Source: Bacteroidetes bacterium HLUCCA01
Lineage (GTDB): Bacteria > Bacteroidota > Rhodothermia > Balneolales > HLUCCA01
DNA: 64,000 nucleotides
Assembly: GCA_001314545.1 (NCBI GenBank)
Contig: LIHN01000005.1
Location: 1-64,000, forward strand
Direction of reading: 5' to 3'
Both the position numbers and the translations under genes were made by a program. This document shows, piece after piece, positions 48,138-57,700 of this stretch (the first letter of the stretch is position 1; every line of letters starts with the position of its first letter). Below the pieces are notes generated by a model. It saw only the letters and a program-made list of their open reading frames with translations. It was not told the DNA's origin and ran no database searches.

Positions 48138-49328
48138 TCAGGTGTACAGCAGTATAGCGCTTCGTTGCTGCAAAAATTCCTCCCTGCCGGAATTTTCGAT
48201 CTCCGTGAGTTCCTGCGTGCTGCCATTTCGCTCAATCCACAATCGCAGCGTATCGGTGCCATTGAGTATATCAATGGGCATGGCATCATTTTCGTATTCA
48301 AACGGAGGCGGTCTCCAGCCAAAATCAGTCCCCATACGATGATATAATTCCCGAAGTACAATCTGCGCGGCCTTCCAGCTGCCCGATGTCGGTTCCCCGG
48401 CGGAACTTGCAACATGTACCTGATATCCGTGACAATTCTGCCCCTGCCATTTCTCGAAGGTCGGGACAAAGGTGTGCGGCCTAAGCCGGAAGAGTTCACA
48501 GCCGCCCTGCTGCAAAGCCTGATTGATCGCTCTGACATGGGTATGCGCCAGCAGTCGGGGGTGACCGAAGAGTTCGAAAGGCCTGACCGTACCCCGACCT
48601 TCACTCAATACGGTCCCTTCCATCAGTACAAATCCCGGGTAGACCGACAGGGTGTGGAGGGTTGCCAGATTGGGCGATGGCAGTACCCACGGCAGTCCGG
48701 TTTCCGTGAATCCGGACCGGCGATTCCAACCGGTGCAGCCTATTACCACCGGCTCATCGCCGGCATCCAAGTACCGGCTGGCGTAACGGGCCACCTCGCC
48801 CGCAGTCATTCCGTGTCGCATGGGCAGCGGATGAAGCCCGACAAACGAGGAAAACGCAGGTTGAAGGAGGTTTCCCTCGATGGTTACGCCATCCAGCGGA
48901 TTGGGCCGGTCCAGAATTACAACCCTGACGCCATGCTGATGGCAGGCTTTCATGGCCAGTATCATGGTCCAGATGTAGGTGTATACCCGCACGCCGATAT
49001 CACTTAGGTCGATGACCAGGGTGTCAATATGCTGCAGCATTTCAGCGGTGGGTTCGCGGGTTTCCGAGTAGAGGCTGAAAACCGGGATACCATATACGGT
49101 GTGCTCCTGATGGGGCGACTCAATCATGTTGTCCTGCGCATCGGTGTTGAAACCGTGCTGGGGACCAAAAAGTGCGGTCAGCCTGGAACCCAGCAGGCGG
49201 TGCAGGATGTCGGCTCCGTGCTGCAGGTTGCGGTCTACCGAGGCGCTGTGCCCCAGGTAGCCTACCCTTCCGTGAAGGTGTTCGAGGAGTTCGGGTTCGT
49301 GTTGTAGTCGGTCAAGTCCGGTAAGCAT
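48138..49328 (-). CDS. DUF1343 / NamZ-like exo-beta-N-acetylmuramidase
   Basis: LTALFGPQHGFNTDAQDNMI, VYGIPVFSLYSETREPT, IDLSDIGVRVYTYIWTM, ILDRPNPLDG. Confidence 0.92.
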   Translation of the reverse strand: MLTGLDRLQHEPELLEHLHGRVGYLGHSASVDRNLQHGADILHRLLGSRLTALFGPQHGFNTDAQDNMIESPHQEHTVYGIPVFSLYSETREPTAEMLQHIDTLVIDLSDIGVRVYTYIWTMILAMKACHQHGVRVVILDRPNPLDGVTIEGNLLQPAFSSFVGLHPLPMRHGMTAGEVARYASRYLDAGDEPVVIGCTGWNRRSGFTETGLPWVLPSPNLATLHTLSVYPGFVLMEGTVLSEGRGTVRPFELFGHPRLLAHTHVRAINQALQQGGCELFRLRPHTFVPTFEKWQGQNCHGYQVHVASSAGEPTSGSWKAAQIVLRELYHRMGTDFGWRPPPFEYENDAMPIDILNGTDTLRLWIERNGSTQELTEIENSGREEFLQQRSAILLYT

Positions 49329-49335
49329 GGGTCTG

Positions 49336-50337
49336 TCATAGTATCAGCATCGCATCCCCGAAGCTGTAGAAGCGGTACTTTTCGGCGATGGCGTGCGCGT
49401 AGATACGGTGCATTTCGTCCAGTCCGGTAAGTGCGGCAACCAGCATGAGCAGGGTGCTTTTGGGCAGGTGAAAGTTGGTAATCAGGGCATCCAGTCCGCG
49501 GTAGGTGTAGCCCGGCGTGATGAAAATATCGGTGCTGCCCGAGCCGGCGGCAAAAATCCGCTTATGAGGCTCACCATCGGCTATGGATTCCAGCGTCCGG
49601 GCGCTGGTAGTACCCACGGCTGTGATATGTTTCGAACGCTCAAGCATGCCGGCATTTTGCGCGTCAATACTGTACCATTCGCTGTGCATGACATGATCTT
49701 CAATCTGCTCGACTTTAACCGGCGCGAAGGTGCCCATACCTACGTGGAGGGTGAGTTCAACGATGGACCGGCCTGAGTCTTGCAGCTGGTCCAGCAGCTC
49801 CGTGGTGAAATGAAGTCCTGCCGTGGGCGCGGCTTTGCTCCCCTCGTCTTTGGCGTACACCGTCTGGTATTCATCGGCAAGCGACTCATCCTGGGCAATG
49901 TAGGGGGGGAATGGGGTTAGCCGATGGGGTTCCCATGCCGGCTCGGTGAGTGGGGGGTGCAGTTTCAGAGTACGCACTCCATCTTCCTGCATTTCCAGGG
50001 TTTCGGCAGTGAGTCCCGGAGCCAGTTCGGTAATTTTTCCCGGACGAAATTTCTTGCCCGGTCTGACCAGCGCTTCGGCCGTGGTATCATTGATTTGGCG
50101 GAGTACAAAGATTTCCAGTCCTCCGAAAACCATGCGTGCTTTTTCAACTTTGCTGTTGTTGACTACGATGGTTGTGTCTTTGGGAAGCCAGTTGCCGATG
50201 TTGTAAAACACATCGTCTGTGATTGCGCGGGTTTTACGGTCATAGACCAACAGCCGGGCGTGGTCGCGCGGGGAGGCGGGGCGTTGGGCGATGAGCGCCT
50301 CCGGCAGGGTGAAGTCGAAGTCGTTGATGGTATACAT
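49336..50337 (-). CDS. queA: S-adenosylmethionine:tRNA ribosyltransferase-isomerase
   Basis: DFDFTLPEALIAQRPASPRDHARLL, YQTVYAKDEGSKAAPTAGLHFTTELL, LHVGMGTFAPVKVEQIEDHVMHSEWYSI. Confidence 0.96.
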   Translation of the reverse strand: MYTINDFDFTLPEALIAQRPASPRDHARLLVYDRKTRAITDDVFYNIGNWLPKDTTIVVNNSKVEKARMVFGGLEIFVLRQINDTTAEALVRPGKKFRPGKITELAPGLTAETLEMQEDGVRTLKLHPPLTEPAWEPHRLTPFPPYIAQDESLADEYQTVYAKDEGSKAAPTAGLHFTTELLDQLQDSGRSIVELTLHVGMGTFAPVKVEQIEDHVMHSEWYSIDAQNAGMLERSKHITAVGTTSARTLESIADGEPHKRIFAAGSGSTDIFITPGYTYRGLDALITNFHLPKSTLLMLVAALTGLDEMHRIYAHAIAEKYRFYSFGDAMLIL

Positions 50338-50434
50338 GGACGGAAAAATACGCAGATTTTTGATGTAGCGGGGTTGAAGCCCGGACATTCGGGTTGTTTT
50401 TTAGTGTCGCACTTTTGGTTGTGGTTGCTTAGCT

Positions 50435-50515
50435 TGCAAATCGGCGTTGTTGCTGGCTGGTGTGCGTATGTCCCGGCTGTCGGCGTTGTTGCTGGCTGGT
50501 GCGCTTGTGCCCCTG
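50435..50515. repeat. 39-bp intergenic tandem repeat (~2 copies)
   Basis: CGGCGTTGTTGCTGGCTGGTG at 50442 and 50481. Confidence 0.85.
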
Positions 50516-50656
50516 CACCCGCCCTGTTGCACCCACAGACGGCACCCGCCCGACCTGCAAACCGCATCGCAGCCCCGCCGAAATTCGTCGTACTGTTATT
50601 CCCGCTGAACAGACCTGCATGCAGGTCCGGTATCTGTAACCATCCCGACAAACCCC

Positions 50657-52246
50657 ATGAAACTTTTCCTCGTACTCGCCCTGCTGACCTTGATTTCCTG
50701 CTCACGTGACGTCCTGCCGCCAACCGACGTTACCTACGATGTGCTCATTGAAAACGCCCGGATTATCGACGGTACCGGTGCTCCGGCCTTCCACGGATCG
50801 GTGCTGGTGCGGGATGGTCTCATAGCGTATGCCGGACCGGCTTCGTTGGCAGACTACCAGGCTGCGCACAGAATAGATGCTGCCGGCAGGGTGGTGGCCC
50901 CCGGATTTATTGACGCCCACGCCCATGGAAACGCCGAAATGAACCCGGTGTTTCGCAATTTCTGGTCGCAGGGCGTGACCTCCATCGCACTGGGAATGGA
51001 TGGCCGGAGTCCGGGAATGGATGATCTTCCGGCATGGATGCAGCGTGTAGAGGAAGCCCGACCAGGGGTGAATATCATTCATTTTGCAGGACACGGCACC
51101 GCTCGGGAGTATGCCGGACTGCCCCTCGAACAGGGTGCCGCAACCGATGAACAGCTGGATGCACTTGTGCAGGTAATTGGTTCACAGCTTGCCGCAGGAT
51201 CGTTCGGGGTGTCTACCGGCATCGAGTACATCCCGGGTGTCTTCGCCGACCGGAGGGAGCTGGCCAGGGTTGCGCAGACGGTTGCCCGTTATGACGGATT
51301 GGTAACGTCCCATGTGCGTAGTGAAGACGATGATGCGGTCAAGGCTTCGGTGCGGGAGCTGATTACGATGGGGGCCGACGGCGGAGCGCGGGTGAATGTT
51401 TCCCATATTAAAATTGTGTATGCCAACGATACCTCCGAGGCAGAGGGTGTGCTGGCGGTGATGGACAGTGCCCGTGCGGCGGGTGTGGAGATTACGGCCG
51501 ATGTCTACCCATACACGGCCAGTTATACCGGAATCGGGATACTCTACCCGGACTGGGCCCTGCCTCCGAATAATTTCGAGGAGGTGCGCCAGGAGCAACG
51601 CGTGGAGCTGGCCGGGTACCTGCGTAACCGCGTAAATCGCCGTAATGGTCCGGAAGCTACCTTGCTAGGCACAGCGCCCTGGTCCGGCCGGACCCTGGCT
51701 GAGATTGCCGACAGCCTGGATAAACCCTTCGAAGAGGTGCTCATCGACCATATTCCGCCGGGTTCAGCCAGTGCAGCTTACTTTGTCATGAACCTGGATG
51801 TGATGCGACGATTTCTGACGGATCCCATGGTTTCTGTGTCGAGTGACGGGTCGCCTACGATGCTGCATCCACGGGGGTACGGCAGTTTTTCGCGTATCAT
51901 CCGGCAGTTTGTTCAGGAGGAAGACACCCTTTCTCTGGAGGAGGCCGTCTACAAAATGAGCCTGATGACGGCAGAAATTATGCGGCTGGACCGCCGACGG
52001 GATGGGGAGGCTCTGGCCGGGGGCGAGCCGCTGACGGATATCCGTTATGCTCCACGCGGTGCGCTCAGGGAAGGTTTTGCAGCGGACATCGTGGTGTTTA
52101 ATCCGGAAAATGTGCAGGATACGGCTACGTTTGAGCGGCCGCACCAGTTCGCACTGGGGATGGATTATGTGATGGTCAACGGGATTCTGGTGCAGCAGGA
52201 CGGTGTGCCGACCGAGGTGCGGCCGGGCCTGGTGCTGCGCCGGTAA
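50657..52246 (+). CDS. D-aminoacylase / N-acyl-D-amino-acid deacylase family amidohydrolase
   Basis: ARIIDGTGAPAFHGSVLVRDGLIAYAGP, GFIDAHAHGN, HVRSEDDDAVKASVRELI, SSDGSPTMLHPRGYGSFSRII. Confidence 0.92.
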   Translation: MKLFLVLALLTLISCSRDVLPPTDVTYDVLIENARIIDGTGAPAFHGSVLVRDGLIAYAGPASLADYQAAHRIDAAGRVVAPGFIDAHAHGNAEMNPVFRNFWSQGVTSIALGMDGRSPGMDDLPAWMQRVEEARPGVNIIHFAGHGTAREYAGLPLEQGAATDEQLDALVQVIGSQLAAGSFGVSTGIEYIPGVFADRRELARVAQTVARYDGLVTSHVRSEDDDAVKASVRELITMGADGGARVNVSHIKIVYANDTSEAEGVLAVMDSARAAGVEITADVYPYTASYTGIGILYPDWALPPNNFEEVRQEQRVELAGYLRNRVNRRNGPEATLLGTAPWSGRTLAEIADSLDKPFEEVLIDHIPPGSASAAYFVMNLDVMRRFLTDPMVSVSSDGSPTMLHPRGYGSFSRIIRQFVQEEDTLSLEEAVYKMSLMTAEIMRLDRRRDGEALAGGEPLTDIRYAPRGALREGFAADIVVFNPENVQDTATFERPHQFALGMDYVMVNGILVQQDGVPTEVRPGLVLRR

Positions 52247-52281
52247 AACTTTTTTCAGCGGAGTTGACCTGTACGTTGCCC

Positions 52282-52375
52282 GACCGCTGCATCCTGCAAG
52301 CAGGCAGCATCATAGCCATGATAAGACCGCTGTATCCGGCAAGCGGGCAGCATCATACCCATGATAAGACCGCCC
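52282..52375. repeat. 43-bp intergenic tandem repeat (~2.2 copies)
   Basis: GACCGCTGYATCCKGCAAGCRGGCAGCATCATASCCATGATAA starting at 52282 and 52325, third GACCGC at 52368. Confidence 0.93.
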
Positions 52376-52433
52376 GGTGATGGCAGCGGAAGGACCCGGG
52401 AGGACTTCCTATGCGAACCCCTCCCGGCGTGCA

Positions 52434-53627
52434 TCAGCGTTGGCGTCTGCCAATCTCGATTTCATAAAGCCGGCGTTGTTCCCGCTCGAAATCCGCCCGC
52501 TCGGCCATACGCTCCCTTTCCAGGGTATCGCCGGGCTCCAGCTGGTGCTCCCACTCAAATTCCTGTCGCCACCAGTTCAGCGAGCCGTCTTTGCCGGCCG
52601 CCAGCACGGTGTAGCCGGGCTTGAATCCCCGCCAGTTACCACCCCACCAGGCCGCGCTCACGCTTTGCGAGGTGATGTACCAGATTCCGTTGTAGTAGTA
52701 ATCTTCAATCTGGTGGGAATGACCCTGCAGCACAGCTTTCACACCGTGGCGCTCCAGAATTTCCCGTAGTGCACGGTTGTCGTCTACCACCATGTGGTTC
52801 ATGGCCCGGGCTTCGGGGTCGCCGCTGATCTGGCCGGTGTTGCAAAACGCCGCGATGTGCATGACACAAACGGTGGGCATCCCAGCATGGGCGCCCAGAT
52901 CAAACCGAAGCCATTCCAGCTGTTCTTCCCCTATCCGGCCTACATAGCCGGGACCGTGTTCGGCCTGTACCTGATGGATGGTGTCCAATACTACAAAATG
53001 CCAGCCATTGTGATTAAAGCTGTAGTAGGGCGAGGGCATTCCGGTAGCTTCCATAATCATGCCTTTGCCGATATCCGGGTCGTCAGCCGGAACTTTACGA
53101 CGTGCCGACAATCCCAGCACATCGTGGTTGCCAATGCATCCGTACCAGGGCATATTGAGCTGGTTGGAGGCAGAAGTAAACAAATCGATCATGTCGATGA
53201 AGTCGTCTTTTTCATTGTACAGGCCGTCAAAGGCCATATCGCCTCCCATGAGTACCAGCTCGGGCGCGGGATCAAGCGCGTTTACACTGGCAATACATTG
53301 CGCATACCCTTCGTGACCCTTCCGGAGCCTGCGAACGTGCATATCCGTGAGGTGCGCAAAGTGAAATGCCGTGTTTTCATCGGTAATGGTTGCATTTCCG
53401 GCCGGCATCACGGGCTGTTTGCGGGCAATAACCGGATTGGCAGCTCCGCCCAGCAGACCGAGTCCGCCGGCGCCCAGCGCCAGTTTTTTTAGAAAATCGC
53501 GACGTGAGTTGCCGTCGGCTTGCGGGTTGGTCTGCACTGCACCATCCCGGACAACTGAATCCGGTTTTTCCTGCGCTGAGGATGAGGCATTTGGTTCTGT
53601 AGGGGTATTCGAGGTGTTTGATTTCAT
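52434..53627 (-). CDS. Tat-exported calcineurin-like metallophosphoesterase
   Basis: SRRDFLKKLALGAGG Tat motif; HLTDMHV, VLMGGDMAFDG, CIGNHDV, VLQGHSHQIED. Confidence 0.93.
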   Translation of the reverse strand: MKSNTSNTPTEPNASSSAQEKPDSVVRDGAVQTNPQADGNSRRDFLKKLALGAGGLGLLGGAANPVIARKQPVMPAGNATITDENTAFHFAHLTDMHVRRLRKGHEGYAQCIASVNALDPAPELVLMGGDMAFDGLYNEKDDFIDMIDLFTSASNQLNMPWYGCIGNHDVLGLSARRKVPADDPDIGKGMIMEATGMPSPYYSFNHNGWHFVVLDTIHQVQAEHGPGYVGRIGEEQLEWLRFDLGAHAGMPTVCVMHIAAFCNTGQISGDPEARAMNHMVVDDNRALREILERHGVKAVLQGHSHQIEDYYYNGIWYITSQSVSAAWWGGNWRGFKPGYTVLAAGKDGSLNWWRQEFEWEHQLEPGDTLERERMAERADFEREQRRLYEIEIGRRQR

Positions 53628-53674
53628 GGTATTGTACTGTAGATGATAGCGTTACCTCCGGTTGCCGCCGGAGC

Positions 53675-54511
53675 CTATGGGGTCAATGTACGTATTGTAT
53701 CGTTTATGATGAAATCGGCAGCCCGCGCAATGGCAAGCAATCCCGGATGCTGAATGGTTAAATCGGGAACGGTCAAACCGTGTACGAATATACCCAGCAG
53801 CCACATTCTGCCGTCCGGTGCCGATACCATAGCGGCTTCACCGCGGGTTGAGGTGACCCGACCCGTTTTACCGGCGTATGTCCAGGCGTCCGGAACAATG
53901 CGGGCTACCCCAACGCGATCCTGCTGAAGGTCGAGCATTGTTTTGCAAAATTCCACGGCACGCTCATCGGGCAACGACACCCCTTCACCCAGTGTATGTG
54001 GTGCATACAGTAGCTGCATTATTCGCAGCATATCGGCGGCGGTTGTCACGCCCAAGCCAAATTCCATGGATTCAGGAGTGTCAGGATGGAATACCTTCCT
54101 ATATAACCGGGTATTCGCACACCCAAATATATTAAGCGATTCATTAACCGGTTCAATACCGGTCTGATCCAGCACCAGGTTCGTAGCCGTATTGTCTGAT
54201 AGGGACGTCATCAGATAGCAGGCGTCGTCCAATCGAACCGTACCCGGAGTATGCATGTGTCTGAGAACCCCCATTCCACCAACTAAATCGTCTTTTTGCA
54301 CAGGTATTTGTGAGTCCCAGGCAAGCTCGCCATTACCTGCCTGCATGGCGGTATGGATGAGTATCGGCAGTTTGATAGTACTTGCCGTGGATACCGGGGT
54401 ATCGCTTTGGTACGACCAGGTTTTTCCGCTCTGCACCTCGATGGCGGCAACGTGCAGTGTGCCCTCAGGTAGCAGCGACTCAATGTTACGGAACGCAGGC
54501 TGGTGTGTCAT
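53675..54511 (-). CDS. Class A beta-lactamase-like serine hydrolase
   Basis: STASTIKLPILIHTAMQ (SxxK), MTSLSDNTATNLVL (SDN), GKTGRVTSTRGEAAMV (KTG). Confidence 0.9.
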   Translation of the reverse strand: MTHQPAFRNIESLLPEGTLHVAAIEVQSGKTWSYQSDTPVSTASTIKLPILIHTAMQAGNGELAWDSQIPVQKDDLVGGMGVLRHMHTPGTVRLDDACYLMTSLSDNTATNLVLDQTGIEPVNESLNIFGCANTRLYRKVFHPDTPESMEFGLGVTTAADMLRIMQLLYAPHTLGEGVSLPDERAVEFCKTMLDLQQDRVGVARIVPDAWTYAGKTGRVTSTRGEAAMVSAPDGRMWLLGIFVHGLTVPDLTIQHPGLLAIARAADFIINDTIRTLTP

Positions 54512-54531
54512 GGGTTTTTGGCAGGGAATAT

Positions 54532-54566
54532 AAAAAACCTCCGGAACAGGTCAGTGCTTCGGAGGT
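54532..54566 (-). terminator. Rho-independent terminator downstream of RND operon
   Basis: Minus strand ACCTCCG...CGGAGGT stem followed by T6. Confidence 0.75.
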
Positions 54567-54771
54567 TAAAGAGTCCGGACCGGTATAATGCCGGTCCGGA
54601 CGGGGTTTGGTAATGTTTTGACGCTTTTCGGCGCCGGCATCCGGGTGAAACTCTGTCTGTACAATTCACATGGATTCGCTTATGTGCCGTGGGTAAATGG
54701 ACCATGATGGTTACCCAAAACCACATACGGCTCACAGGCCATGGTAATTCGCCCGGGACAATCATACCGGT

Positions 54772-57700
54772 TTACCCGCCGATGTAATCCTCATCTATAA
54801 CCTGATCGTTTTTGCCGCTGAGTGCCTTCATGCGATCGGTTAGTGAGTCAAAGGCAGAGAACATAACCGGAACCACAATTAAGGTCAGGAACGTGGCAAA
54901 GGTCAGTCCGCTGATAATGGCCACGCCCATCGGACCCCAGAATGCGGTGTTATCCGAGCCAATCTGAAATCCGGGATCGGCATTGACCAGCAACCCCACA
55001 AAGTCGATGTTGATACCAAAAGTCAGCGGCACCAACCCGAGTATGGTGGTGAATGCGGTCAGCAGAACCGGTCGTAAACGGGTAGACCCCGCCTGAATGA
55101 TGGCGTCTTTGCGTGCCGTGCCTTCATCGAGCAGCTGTTTGAGATAATCCACCAATACGATGTTGTTCACCGTGACAATCCCCGCAAGGGAAATCACCCC
55201 GATAAAGGTCATCAGTCCGAAGGGGGTCTGGGTGAGTATGAGACCGAGAATCACACCGATCAGACTCAATCCAACCACAATCATGATAATCATCGGGGCT
55301 ACGAAAGAGTTGAACTTGATGAGCATCACAAAGAAAATCAGGGCGAAACTGATCAGCAGGGCGGTGGTCAGGAAGGTGAACGATGCGTTGAAATCCTCAT
55401 TCTCACCGGTATAGCTCACACTGTAGCCTACCGGGATGGTCTCCAGGTAGTCGTCCAGGTATTCCTGAGTTGCAGCCAATACTTCCGGACCGTTGAATCC
55501 GGGCGCCGCCTGACCTTCAATGATGGCCGTACGTTTCAGGTCAAGTCGGGTAATAGACCCCAGTCCGCGGGTTTCCTCAAATGAGGCAACCGAGGAGAGC
55601 GGAATCTGCTGGCCGCGGGAAAATATGGTCAGATTGTCCAGACTCTGCAGGCTGGAACGGTCTTCCTCGCGTAGCCGGACCGTAATGTCATATTCATCGT
55701 CTCCATCGCGATATTTGCTGGCTTCCAGCCCGTTCATAGCAATCCGAACCGTCTGGGCGATGTCTGCAATGCTCAGACCATACTGCCCGGCACGATCGGT
55801 GTCTACGCGAACGGCATACTCCGGAACGGCCCCGCTGATATTGTCTTTCACATCCACCAGCCCGGGGATGCTCCCGTCCCGGGAGGCCTCGTCGAGCCGG
55901 GCCCGGATTTCACCGGATATGCGCGATATCACCTCAAAGTCTTCTCCGGTTACCTCAATATTGACCGGTGAACCGGTTGGCGGACCTTCCTGCTGGACCT
56001 CCACCAGAATCGAGATATCGGGTATCGGCGTCATGTACTCCCGCAGGCGATTCAACGTCACCGTACTGGGTTCGCTGCGGTCGCCATAATCCACCATATT
56101 CAACCGGATCTGGGAAAGTTCAGCGCGAGGCTGTCCGCCACCAAACACATCGCCGCCGGCAACCCCGACGTTAATTACAATATTCTCCACATTATCGCGC
56201 GATGACGGGTGTTCCTGCAACATCAGGTCGATGCGCTCCTGAACACGGCGTGCTGCATCATCAGACGCCTCCACATTCATCCCGATTGGTCCTTCAATGT
56301 TGATGATGATGGCAGCGGGATCGGTTTGCGGGAAGAACTGAACACCGGTAGGTGCCGCTGAAAACGCCGCAAAGATACTGATCAGCAGTCCCAGTACACC
56401 GTTGAGAAGCAGAGAACGGTTATCCGTGAGAATCAGCGGTCGATTCAGCTTGAGCGCCGTCCCGATGCCTCCAAAAAGAATCAGAACAATGGGAAGACCC
56501 AGCAGGACCGCCATCGCGGCGCTATCCATCCCGCCGTTGAATACATAGGCAGTACCAATGATAGCCCCGACAAAGAGCAGGAGCCCCAGACCGGTAAGCA
56601 GCACTGCACGACCACCGCGGAGGAGTCCTTCAACGGTGTGTATGAAGATTCCGCCAACCCCTGCCGCCAGTAAAATTCCGCCCAGAATCTGCGGGAGAAC
56701 CGCCGCCTGAGGTGCTATGGAATTGGTCAGGGCGAACAGCAGCATAAAAATCACACCCAGGGTAAGACTCACCAGTGCGGTGATGTTCCGGGGCCAGGCC
56801 CATTTTACGCTGTAATCGCGCTCAAGCATGGTATTGAGCAGACCCTGGTAGCGGTCGATGACGGCAGGAACCAGATGGTGGGTAAACCGGTAGGCCAGCG
56901 GCTTGACCAGAAACCGGAAGGATACTACAAAGAATATCGTGACGCCTACCAGTACCACAAAGGTAATCCAGTTGGCCGCCAGAATAACCAGTCCGCCAAA
57001 TCCAAGCAGGGCGTATTTGACTATGTTTGCAAATACCGTGCTCTTTACGCGAACATCCTTATCGATTTTCACAAAAATTACGGTGAGCGTAGGATAGAGC
57101 ACCAGTGCTACAAACAGTGAGCTGAGCAATACAATAATGAGCGTTTTGGGCAGGAAGCTCATAAACTGCCCGATGATGCCCGGCCAGAAAGTCAGCGGGA
57201 AGAAGGCTGCAACCAGGGTTGTGGTGGCCGCCAGCAGGGCACCGCCCACCTCCGTAGCGCCCTTGATGGCCGCATCAAATCGACCGAGGCCGGCCTCGCG
57301 ATACCGGAAGATGTTCTCCACAATAACCACGGCGTTGTCAACCAGCAGCCCGAGGGCAATAATCAGGGAGAACAGAATCACAAAGTTCACGGTAAACCCG
57401 CCCAGGTTCAGCACCAGAAAGCCCACAAAGATGGAGATGGGCACGGCCGCACCTACCAGCAGGGCGTTGCGGATTCCCAGAAAGAATACCAGCACCAATA
57501 CCACAAAGAGCATTCCGCTGATGATGCTGTTCTCAAGATCGGCAATCAGTTTGCGGATGTTCTCACTTTCGTCACCGGTAATGAGGACCTGGGTTCCTGC
57601 CGGGAAGTTAAAGTTGTCGATGGTGGAGAAGATATCGCTGGAGGTGTCCAGAATGTTGCTTCCGGGCCTGCGCTTGACCGACAGACTGATCACCTGGAGT

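Noticed and set aside
29606-52375. CRISPR array interpretation of the short repeats
   Set aside because: Units are contiguous tandem duplications with 2-3 copies and no spacers; no cas genes in the window
57330-57380. D-to-N change in the TM4 proton-relay pair (LLVDNAVVIVEN) of the RND pump
   Set aside because: VDNA-type variants are, from general knowledge, frequent in RND families of this phylum, so not unusual alone
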